A stretch of 6,219 nt of DNA from Bacillota bacterium. Lineage in GTDB: Bacteria > Bacillota > Bacilli > Alicyclobacillales > SLC66. The stretch is taken from positions 1 to 6,219 of the forward strand of contig JAJZZT010000086.1 of NCBI GenBank assembly GCA_021797415.1. The letters run 5' to 3'. Below, piece by piece: positions 1-5,562 of this stretch. The first letter of the stretch is position 1; the number at the start of each line of letters is the position of its first letter. A program made the position numbers and the translations under genes. Below the pieces are notes generated by a model that saw nothing but the letters and a program-made list of their open reading frames with translations, did not search any database and was not told where the DNA came from.

Positions 1-208
1 TCTTCTTCCGCCGCAACACCGCGGGCTCGCCGAACTCTTTGAGGGCGAGCGCAGTCGCCTCGTCCTCGCCGTAACCGCGGCGCATGAACTCCGCCGCCTC
101 ATCGTGAAGATGACCTGTCATCTCTTCGATCCAGTCAGCCTTTTCCAACCGCGACAACCCGCTGCGGCGCATGACTTCTCTCAAATAGCTCTGTATTTGA
201 TCCTGCAC
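1..208 (-). CDS. HAAS / permease-prefix-domain protein, N-terminal part (partial)
   Basis: The first 69 codons of a gene that runs off the left edge. The start is a GTG at 208-206. A strong GGGGAGGGG Shine-Dalgarno sequence lies about 8 nt upstream (about 217-225), inside the 3' end of the padR gene. The visible protein is charged and helical: a first helix (QDQIQSYLREVMRR, residues 2-15), then a helix rich in acidic residues and His (WIEEMTGHLHDEAAEFMRRG, 26-45), then EDEATALALKEFGEP (48-62). This pattern, ending in 'A..ALKEFGEP', is that of the HAAS (former DUF1700) / permease prefix domain 1 families. These are commonly encoded directly after a PadR repressor and usually carry membrane helices further on, which are outside this window. 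The start overlaps padR by 28 nt, so the two are co-transcribed and probably translationally coupled. Function is not established; a role in envelope or membrane stress signalling is only a family-level guess. Confidence 0.8.
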   Translation of the reverse strand, partial: MQDQIQSYLREVMRRSGLSRLEKADWIEEMTGHLHDEAAEFMRRGYGEDEATALALKEFGEPAVLRRKK

Positions 209-525
209 AGCGCAAACCCCTCCCCCAAGAATAATCCAATGGCCTGCCTGTCCCTGCGCCAATCCGACCGTGCGGTCTCAAGGGCCGTTCGTCCCGACCG
301 GGTGATCCGGTAATACCGCCTTCTTGGTCCGCCTGCTTCGTCTCCCCAGTAGCCTTCAATGAATCCCTCGGCCTCCAGGCGGCGAAGCGCCGGATACAGC
401 GTGCCTTCCTTGAGTTCCAGCGCCCCGTCGGTCAAATCGTTGACATACTTCGCGATCTCGTAGCCGTATGTATCGCCGCGCGCCACGACCGACAGGATCA
501 CCGGGTCAATGAATCCCTTCACCAC
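181..525 (-). CDS. PadR-family transcriptional repressor
   Basis: A 114-residue PadR-type winged-helix regulator of normal length for the small (subfamily-2-like) PadR proteins. Family hallmarks are visible: GDTYGYEI (17-24) at helices 1-2, EGTLYPALRRLEAEGFI (40-56) as the recognition helix, and GGPRRRYYRIT (65-75) as the beta wing, followed by a C-terminal dimerisation helix (about 78-100). The start is GTG at 525-523; a second GTG follows at once (522-520). The frame is closed by a TGA at 546-544, so the start is well bounded, although the SD is weak: GAGGTGA (550-544) lies 18 nt upstream of the GTG. The only closer in-frame alternative, ATC at 537-535, would be very rare. Such proteins typically bind a palindrome in their own promoter and release it on ligand binding; a perfect palindrome is present at 549-575. 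It probably regulates itself and the overlapping HAAS-type gene. Whether it also acts on the transporter module upstream cannot be seen. Confidence 0.92.
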   Translation of the reverse strand: MVKGFIDPVILSVVARGDTYGYEIAKYVNDLTDGALELKEGTLYPALRRLEAEGFIEGYWGDEAGGPRRRYYRITRSGRTALETARSDWRRDRQAIGLFLGEGFALCRIKYRAI

Positions 526-548
526 GTCTCGATTGATCCCAGGTCACC

Positions 549-575
549 TCTATACATAGTTATTCTATGTATAGA
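549..575. promoter_or_regulatory. Perfect inverted repeat, probable PadR operator
   Basis: The sequence TCTATACATAG (549-559), a 5-nt spacer TTATT, then CTATGTATAGA (565-575) forms an inverted repeat with 11 of 11 matching positions. It contains an ACAT...ATGT core, like known PadR-family operators. It begins inside the putative padR -10 element and covers the expected transcription start, the usual place for steric autorepression. The AT-rich repeat stands out from the GC-rich surroundings. Binding by this PadR is inferred from position and family. Confidence 0.8.
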
Positions 576-601
576 ATAGCGGCTGCCAGCGCGCCTGTCA
601 A
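573..601 (-). promoter_or_regulatory. Sigma-A-type promoter of padR and HAAS genes
   Basis: On the minus strand a perfect -35 TTGACA (601-596) is followed by a 17-bp spacer and a -10 TATTCT (578-573), which matches the consensus at four of six positions. Transcription would start near 566, inside the palindrome at 549-575, giving a leader of about 40 nt before the GTG at 525. The near-ideal -35 and spacing suggest a strong promoter held down by the repressor. Confidence 0.7.
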
Positions 602-607
602 GCCGCT
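578..607 (-). terminator. Possible weak hairpin after the permease gene
   Basis: Four nt past the permease stop codon, AGCGGCT (607-601) can pair with AGCCGCT (584-578). Inside the 16-nt loop CAG and CTG can pair further. Only a poor T-rich stretch follows, so this is at best a weak terminator. It physically overlaps the padR -35, spacer and the first base of the -10, so termination and initiation signals share the same 30 bp. The stem may be partly coincidental in GC-rich DNA. Confidence 0.3.
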
Positions 608-610
608 GAA

Positions 611-2554
611 TCACTGCATGATCACCCTCTTGGCATGGCCGCGCACCGCAAGCAGATAGTACAGGACCAGGCACAGGGCGTACGCCGCCGCAACGGAGGC
701 AATACCCACCCAACCGCTCGGCGCAAGCGGCACAAGATGACTGAAATCCAGCATGGCGACGGTGCTGTGCAGCAGGGCCAAGGCCAGCGGCGCGAAAAAC
801 AGGAAAGCCGTCTCACCGGCCACAACGCGCCGCGCCCGCCGCTCGTCCAGGCCGATGCGCCACAGTGACTGAAACTGTTTTTTGTCATCCTCCTCCTGCG
901 ACATCAACCGCAGATAAAGCGTGCTGGCACAGGCGAACAGGAACAACAGACTGACGAAAAAGCCCGCGAACAGCGTCACGGAGAACAATTGATCCGACTG
1001 GGCCAGCCCATGTACCGTGGCGGTCACCGTCTGGCGCTCCTGCGCGGGCAGCGCCCGCCGCAGTGCGGCGACACCCGCCATGCTGTGCTGCCAATCGGAC
1101 AGCATGAAGCCTGTCAAACCACCGCGCAGCGAGAGCGGAGCCCGCGCACTCCAGGACCGGAATTGCGCATCCGGCACGACCAGCCCAAAGTCGATGCCGG
1201 ACTGCTCATTCCACACGCGGCTGGACTGCTGACTGTCGATAACCAGCGGCCTTCTCGCGCCGCCCACAGACAGGATCGCCCGATGATCGGGAAACAAGGT
1301 GGGCAATACATCCGGATAGGAGACCAGCAGCGTCGCATGCCCGGTGGCGGGCGGACGCAGCGCAGTGATGTCCGCACGCAGTTGCGCATGGGACCGGATG
1401 ATGACCTCGCGCAGCGCGTCATAGGCGCTGGCCGGGATGATGCGAACTGCTGTCGCCGCGCGACTGTTCCCCTTCCCTGTCTCCGTGATGTCGCCGATCA
1501 GAAAGGGCGTGATGGCCCTCTCCGTGACGGACACATGATGGCGCTGCAGGATCCGCCGCAATGACCCCGCCTGTCTTTGCGCGGCATTCACGCTGCCCGC
1601 CGTCGCCCATTGCACACCGAACGGATCGACGTGGACGGTATTTTGCCGCAGCGTGAATTCCAGCCCGGAAAGCGCACCCATGCCGGTCATCACCATGGCC
1701 GACAGCAGCGTCACCGCCGTCAGCACGCGGGCGTTATCCTTAACCCGGTGCGCCAGCCGGGCGGCGGACAGCCGCGTCGGACCGTCAAAACGCGAGGCGC
1801 GCAGCCGCTCCAGCGCCAGTACAGACACCTGGCCGAACAGGAGGTATGTCCCGAATCCCGTCAATACGACGATCGGAATCATGGTGACGACCACCGCATT
1901 GCTTGCCAGCAAGGCCAGCGCATACCCGGCCGCCAGCAGACCCACGCCGATTATGACGAGCAAAACCGAGGCGCGCGGAGGCGTCTGCCGCACACGGGCG
2001 GACAGCATCACGGCCCGCGGCGTCCGGCGCGCGACACGCACCGAAGACACGATGGCATCCAGCAGAAAGATCAGGGCGAACAGGACCGCGGTCTCGATCA
2101 GGGCGCCCTGCGGCACGACGAATGGAATGCCCGGCAAACTCAACAGGGCGGCAAGCGCGAGCAGAAACAGCTTGAGCAAGAGCAGCCCGCCCAGTCCTCC
2201 CGTGATGAGCGCTGCGAGAGCGAGCCACAGGCTCTCGACGAACACCAGGCGTCCCACCTGCGCGGGCATCATGCCGAGCACGAGAAAGAGACCGAATTCC
2301 TTGCCCCGGCGACGCAGCAGCGCAGCGTGGAAAAAGAGGATAAAAAACAGGCTGAACCCGATCACGAGAAACTCGCAGCCGTTCAGGATCGCCCTTGCCG
2401 GTGTCGGCATATGTCCCGCCGCCACCCGCGGATTCTGCACGAAGCTCGCGAACATGAACACGATCATCACGGCAACGCCGCAGGACAACAGGTAGCCGGC
2501 GTATTGACGGGCATTGTGGCGCATATTGGCAAACGCCAGCTTCCTCCAGCTCAT
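611..2554 (-). CDS. BceB/FtsX-type ABC transporter permease
   Basis: A 647-residue integral membrane permease, almost exactly the usual BceB length. Hydrophobic segments fit the BceB ten-helix layout: about 19-39, 59-80, 103-138 (long), 151-172, 195-217, 222-247, 276-299, then a large hydrophilic region (about 300-520), and 523-548, 580-603, 613-637. The approximately 220-residue extracellular domain between helices 7 and 8 is the signature of this family and is where peptide antibiotics are recognised in characterised members. The FtsX core is visible around 'RRRGKEFGLFLVLGM' (81-95) and again at 'DDKKQFQSLWRIGLD' (556-570). The ATG (2554) overlaps the ATPase stop as ATGA and has a GGAAGGGG SD. 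Known family members protect lipid II-cycle targets from drugs such as bacitracin or lantibiotics and report flux to the partner kinase. The specific substrate here cannot be read from sequence, so no symbol is given. Confidence 0.93.
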   Translation of the reverse strand: MSWRKLAFANMRHNARQYAGYLLSCGVAVMIVFMFASFVQNPRVAAGHMPTPARAILNGCEFLVIGFSLFFILFFHAALLRRRGKEFGLFLVLGMMPAQVGRLVFVESLWLALAALITGGLGGLLLLKLFLLALAALLSLPGIPFVVPQGALIETAVLFALIFLLDAIVSSVRVARRTPRAVMLSARVRQTPPRASVLLVIIGVGLLAAGYALALLASNAVVVTMIPIVVLTGFGTYLLFGQVSVLALERLRASRFDGPTRLSAARLAHRVKDNARVLTAVTLLSAMVMTGMGALSGLEFTLRQNTVHVDPFGVQWATAGSVNAAQRQAGSLRRILQRHHVSVTERAITPFLIGDITETGKGNSRAATAVRIIPASAYDALREVIIRSHAQLRADITALRPPATGHATLLVSYPDVLPTLFPDHRAILSVGGARRPLVIDSQQSSRVWNEQSGIDFGLVVPDAQFRSWSARAPLSLRGGLTGFMLSDWQHSMAGVAALRRALPAQERQTVTATVHGLAQSDQLFSVTLFAGFFVSLLFLFACASTLYLRLMSQEEDDKKQFQSLWRIGLDERRARRVVAGETAFLFFAPLALALLHSTVAMLDFSHLVPLAPSGWVGIASVAAAYALCLVLYYLLAVRGHAKRVIMQ

Positions 2555-3309
2555 TGCCGCACCCCTTCCAGCACAGAGAGCGCCCGCAGAATCTCCTGGA
2601 AAAAGGCGTGGCGATCCCCGGAGCGGTCGAGTTCACTGAATACCATTCCGTCGCGAATGAAGACGATCCGCTCGCAATAACTCGCCGACAGCGGATCGTG
2701 CGTGACCATGAGCAGCGTCGATCTCCGCTTTTCGTGCAGTTGCCGGAATAGTTGCAAAAGTGTCTGTGCGGAAGCAGAATCCAGGTTTCCCGTCGGTTCG
2801 TCGGCCAGCACCAGTTTCGGCTGATGCACGATGGCGCGCGCCACGGCCGCCCGTTGCTGCTGCCCGCCCGACACTTCATACGGATAGCGGTCGATGACAT
2901 CGGAGAGTCCGAGATCGCTCAAAATCCCGCTCACGCGCTCGTCCAGGCGCCTGCCCCTGTGACCGTCCAGCGCGAGCGGCAGGGCGACATTTTCCGCCAG
3001 CGTAAGAGCGTCGAGCAGATTGAAATCCTGAAAGACAAAACCCAGTTCCCTGCGGCGAAACCGCGCCAAATCCGCCGCGCCCATCTTCGTCATGTCCCGT
3101 CCATCCAGCCAGATCCCGCCGCTGGTGGGACGATCGAGTCCGGCGAGGAGGCTGAGCAGCGTCGTCTTGCCGCTGCCCGACGGCCCCATGACGCCGACAA
3201 ATTCCCCCTCCCCGACATCCAGATCGATGCCGTTCAGAGCCTTGGCCATGCCGCCCTGTCCCTTTGTTCCGTACATCTTAGTCAACTTCGTCACACGCAG
3301 GATGGACAA
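2551..3309 (-). CDS. BceA-type ABC transporter ATP-binding protein
   Basis: The cytoplasmic ATPase that powers the permease encoded next to it. With a TTG start at 3309-3307 it has 252 residues, the usual BceA size. Motifs in order: Walker A GPSGSGKTT (42-50, Lys48), Q-loop VFQDFNLLD (92-100, Gln94), ABC signature VSGGQQQR (146-153), Walker B LVLADE (166-171), D-loop region GNLD (174-177) and H-loop VTHD (202-205, His204). This is the MacB/LolD/BceA subfamily. The frame is open up to an ATG at 3456, but that would add 49 unrelated residues and cover the BceR box. The TTG has a GGGAGG SD about 8 nt upstream (near 3317-3322), and the family's N-terminal pattern 'ILRVTKLTKMYG' starts right there. 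A GTG at 3327 is a less likely alternative. It overlaps the permease gene by 4 nt, so the pair is translationally coupled. Confidence 0.95.
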   Translation of the reverse strand: MSILRVTKLTKMYGTKGQGGMAKALNGIDLDVGEGEFVGVMGPSGSGKTTLLSLLAGLDRPTSGGIWLDGRDMTKMGAADLARFRRRELGFVFQDFNLLDALTLAENVALPLALDGHRGRRLDERVSGILSDLGLSDVIDRYPYEVSGGQQQRAAVARAIVHQPKLVLADEPTGNLDSASAQTLLQLFRQLHEKRRSTLLMVTHDPLSASYCERIVFIRDGMVFSELDRSGDRHAFFQEILRALSVLEGVRQ

Positions 3310-3349
3310 ACCGTCTTCCTCCCTCACTCCGTCACTGCCGCATGCCGCC

Positions 3350-3378
3350 AGTATGGCAAAAGAGTCGCCGCCGCGCTC
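3350..3378 (-). promoter_or_regulatory. Candidate activator-dependent promoter of the ABC genes
   Basis: The best -10 on the minus strand upstream of the ATPase is CATACT (3355-3350), with four of six consensus positions. Seventeen bp upstream the sequence is GAGCGC (3378-3373), which is not a recognisable -35. A good -10 without a -35, lying about 30 bp downstream of a BceR-type box, is what an activator-dependent promoter would look like. Transcription would start near 3343, about 34 nt before the TTG start codon. Confidence 0.4.
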
Positions 3379-3387
3379 TGGCCGAAC

Positions 3388-3394
3388 CTTACAG
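3388..3394. promoter_or_regulatory. Possible secondary regulator half-site
   Basis: CTTACAG at 3388-3394 repeats exactly the CTTACAG at 3409-3415, with a 21-bp offset (two helical turns, same face of the DNA). Its other half is degenerate. BceR-type promoters are known to use a strong main box plus a weaker secondary site nearer the -35, and this arrangement fits. It could also be chance. Confidence 0.45.
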
Positions 3395-3408
3395 ATCGCC
3401 ATGAACAA

Positions 3409-3424
3409 CTTACAGTTTTGTAAG
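3409..3424. promoter_or_regulatory. BceR-type response-regulator binding box
   Basis: CTTACA (3409-3414), GTTT, TGTAAG (3419-3424) is a perfect 6-bp-arm inverted repeat and exactly matches the published BceR-family consensus TNACA-N4-TGTAA. It lies about 100 nt upstream of the ATPase start, in the gap between the kinase and transporter genes, which is where Bce-type modules place the induced promoter. It is the expected target of the response regulator encoded at 4598-5329. Confidence 0.85.
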
Positions 3425-3483
3425 CTTGCCGCATGTAGATCATGGATGAGCAACACGGCGCAAGAGTGGCAGAGAACTTCCGC

Positions 3484-4596
3484 TCACGGCCGGGTATCAA
3501 CCGGTTTCGCTCCGGCGAACAACGGGGAGAGAAAAACTGAGTCTTCCATCCATAGAATTACAACCGTTCCCTCGTTTTCTACTGACTCCACCTCCACGCG
3601 GTGGCCGAGAGCGTCGCAGACTGTCTTGACCAGGTACAACCCCATGCCCGTCGCCCGCGCATGCACCCGTCCGTTGGAACCCGTGAAGAACGGTTCAAAT
3701 ACGCGGCGCAGATCCCGTTTCGGAATACCGATGCCGGAGTCTGCAAACGACACGCGGACCGCCTCCCCTTCGCGCTCAGCCCGGACAGAGAAAACACAGG
3801 GGCCTGTCTGCCCTGGACGCACCCCGTACTGCAACGCGTTTCGCACAATCTGCTCACAGACCAACAAGAACCATTTCCTGTCGGTCGACACGAAAATGGG
3901 GGACGAACCAACGACTTCCAGACGGGGATACAGAGAGCGGCGAATCCACGCCGCTTTGTGCTCATTGATCGCTTCGCGCAGCACATCCCCCACGTCGACC
4001 GTTTCCAAACGGGTGTCCAGCGCGAAAGACGACAGGCGCGCCGTTTGCAGGATGAGGTCCACATGGGCGGCGAGACGGTCGCGCTCTTCCGCCAGACTGT
4101 CCAGCAGGTCGGCCATGGCGGGCGATGCGGCCTCCCTGGCATGACGCCTGAGTTCGTCGTCGAGCAGTTGCATGACGGTGAGGGGGGTCTTCATCTGATG
4201 GGCGAAACGCGTGAGGAACAGTTCGTAAAATTGCCGCCTGTCTTCCAAAGCCGTCTGTTCATGCGCGCAGAGGTCGCAGACGTGGTGCGCCAACGCGATC
4301 CACTCACGCTGCTCGCGCGTCCCGTCGGCGCGCAAAGCCGAAACCGCCCGCCAATCGTCCGTTTGAAACGCCCCGCGCAAAAACCTGTACGCATCGCGCC
4401 GGACAACGTGTTCCACGATCAGCGCGCCCGCCACCCACAGAACGCCGAGTGCAAAGGCATACGCCACGTCCCGCAGCGGCAGGTGACTTCCGCGATTCGC
4501 CGCGGCGAGCGCCAGCACGGCGATCGCACTGATCAGCCCAAACACACTTCCCGCCGCCACCCGGCCGTGATCGAGCAGAAATCCGCCGTTTTTCAT
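3484..4596 (-). CDS. BceS-type intramembrane-sensing histidine kinase
   Basis: A 370-residue membrane histidine kinase. Two N-terminal helices (about 13-33 and 42-64) are joined by a very short outer loop, so there is no real extracellular sensor domain; such kinases take their signal from the partner transporter. The dimerisation domain has FLTRFAHQMKTPLTVM (127-142) with phospho-acceptor His133, the BceS-type 'HQMKTPL' form. The catalytic domain shows the N box CEQIVRNALQYG (247-258, Asn253), DSGIGIP (286-292), an F box VFEPFF (299-304) and GMGLYLVK (317-324). It should autophosphorylate and pass phosphate to the regulator encoded 1 nt upstream. The ATG at 4596 has an AAGGACGG SD 5 nt away, inside the end of the regulator gene. 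Odd point: the linker between membrane and DHp contains HHVCDLCAH (104-112), a small Cys/His cluster. Confidence 0.95.
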   Translation of the reverse strand: MKNGGFLLDHGRVAAGSVFGLISAIAVLALAAANRGSHLPLRDVAYAFALGVLWVAGALIVEHVVRRDAYRFLRGAFQTDDWRAVSALRADGTREQREWIALAHHVCDLCAHEQTALEDRRQFYELFLTRFAHQMKTPLTVMQLLDDELRRHAREAASPAMADLLDSLAEERDRLAAHVDLILQTARLSSFALDTRLETVDVGDVLREAINEHKAAWIRRSLYPRLEVVGSSPIFVSTDRKWFLLVCEQIVRNALQYGVRPGQTGPCVFSVRAEREGEAVRVSFADSGIGIPKRDLRRVFEPFFTGSNGRVHARATGMGLYLVKTVCDALGHRVEVESVENEGTVVILWMEDSVFLSPLFAGAKPVDTRP

Positions 4597-4597
4597 A

Positions 4598-5329
4598 TCA
4601 ACCGTCCTTCCTTGCCACCAAATGCGGATCGGAAGGGAGCGAGAGGCGGTAGCCGTGCCCGCGAATGGTCTGGATCGCTTCGGCGAGGCCCAGGAGAGCC
4701 AATTTGGCGCGCAGACGAGCGATATTGACCGTCAATGTATTGTCATCGACAAATGAAGTGTCGCTCCAGACGGCAGTCAACAATTCAGCGCGCGAAAGCG
4801 GCCGTTCATGCGCCTCAAGCAGCAGGTGCATGAGTTCCATCTCCGTGACGGTGAGCGCCTGGACCGCCCCTCCATACATAACGCGCATCCGCCGCAGGTC
4901 CAGGACAAGTCCGCGCCGCACGATCGCATCCTCACGCGACACGCTCTCTCCCGCATACTCGCCATAGGTGCGGCGGAGCAGCGCGCGCAGTTTGGCCATC
5001 ATGACCTCGGGGTGAAACGGTTTGGAGAGGTAGTCGTCCGCGCCGTGTTCGAGTGCCAGCACCTTGTCCATCGCGCCTGTGCGCGCCGAGAGAAACACGA
5101 TCGGGACGGTGGAAAACCGCCGGATCATGCGGCACCAGTAGAAGCCGTCGTACTGTGGCAGGTTGATGTCAAGCAGGATGAGATGAGGCCCGGTCTCATA
5201 CACTTCCTGGTCGATGTGCGCGAAATCCCGCGCCAGGACAACCCGGTATCCAAAGCGTTCCAGTCGGTTTTGCAACAGCTGCGCCAGTTTGTCGTCGTCC
5301 TCGACCATATAGATCGTATGTTGTTCCAG
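4598..5329 (-). CDS. OmpR/PhoB-type response regulator (BceR-like)
   Basis: A two-domain regulator. In numbering from the ATG at 5308 the receiver has the acidic triad EDD (3-5), phospho-acceptor Asp47 in LLDINLPQYDG, Ser73 in FLSAR and Lys95 in LSKPF. The DNA-binding winged helix (about 130-226) has LTVTEMELMHLLLEAHERPLSR, SFVDDNTLTVNIARLRAKL and IQTIRGHGYRL. The first ATG would give 236 residues, but it removes most of the first beta strand and has no SD. Reading on upstream gives LEQHTIYMVEDD, a normal receiver start, from a CTG at 5329-5327. That makes 243 residues and puts the phospho-Asp at 54, typical for the family. I therefore place the start at the CTG, with moderate confidence; the rest of the call is firm. 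It ends 1 nt before the kinase ATG, and its expected target is the box at 3409-3424. Confidence 0.92.
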   Translation of the reverse strand: MEQHTIYMVEDDDKLAQLLQNRLERFGYRVVLARDFAHIDQEVYETGPHLILLDINLPQYDGFYWCRMIRRFSTVPIVFLSARTGAMDKVLALEHGADDYLSKPFHPEVMMAKLRALLRRTYGEYAGESVSREDAIVRRGLVLDLRRMRVMYGGAVQALTVTEMELMHLLLEAHERPLSRAELLTAVWSDTSFVDDNTLTVNIARLRAKLALLGLAEAIQTIRGHGYRLSLPSDPHLVARKDG

Positions 5330-5392
5330 CGCCGCTCGCCCCCGATCGCCGATTGCAGCTCCGCGCCCCGTTCAGGAACGGTTTTCGCTGCC

Positions 5393-5421
5393 AGTGTACC
5401 AGACCGGCCGCCTGCAATCGA
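5393..5421 (-). promoter_or_regulatory. Candidate promoter of the regulator-kinase operon
   Basis: On the minus strand TACACT (5398-5393) is preceded by TGG, forming an extended -10 (TGn-TACACT). A 17-bp spacer separates it from a poor -35 TCGATT (5421-5416). Transcription from about 5386 gives a leader of roughly 57 nt to the proposed CTG start. Moderate to weak basal expression would suit a constitutively expressed sensor pair. Confidence 0.45.
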
Positions 5422-5466
5422 CTGAAACGAGATCCGCTAAAACGAGGTTCACGATAACAAGATCCA
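5422..5466. repeat. Three imperfect 15-bp tandem repeats
   Basis: Three units of exactly 15 bp start at 5422, 5437 and 5452: CTGAAACGAGATCCG, CTAAAACGAGGTTCA and CGATAACAAGATCCA. The first and second agree at 10 of 15 positions, and the second and third at 10 of 15. The array stops sharply on both sides. It sits immediately upstream of the candidate -35 of the regulator operon and about 97 nt upstream of the divergent small gene. It could be a regulator binding array; the function is unknown. Confidence 0.55.
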
Positions 5467-5562
5467 CGTCCTGTCATAGACGCCCGTCGGTTGCATCCCC
5501 TTCCCGGAGCGAATGAATTATTAGGGAAGCTGACTGCCCGAAAGGAAAAGGGGGTGATCTTC

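Noticed and set aside
1577..2680. 367-codon open frame on the plus strand, rich in His, Arg and Gln
   Set aside because: Antisense shadow of the permease and ATPase start. The composition is what hydrophobic codons give when read on the other strand, and no domain or SD is visible.
1785..2900. 371-codon minus-strand frame across the ATPase-permease junction
   Set aside because: It lies out of frame over two genes with clear motifs, and its Arg/Cys/Ser-rich sequence has no family pattern.
3092..4144. 350-codon plus-strand frame
   Set aside because: Antisense to the ATPase and kinase, low-complexity Ser/Arg/Thr composition, no start signal.
3601..4728. 375-codon plus-strand frame
   Set aside because: Antisense shadow of the kinase and regulator genes; it is long only because GC-rich DNA has few stops.
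5491..5524. TTGCAT with downstream TGAATT or TATTAG as a promoter for the small gene
   Set aside because: With 17-bp spacing the -10 matches only three of six positions, and the better TATTAG needs a 22-bp spacer. No convincing promoter could be assigned.
5500..5529. CTTCCC...GGGAAG inverted repeat upstream of the small gene
   Set aside because: Only 6 bp with an 18-nt loop and no U-tract; likely chance in this sequence.
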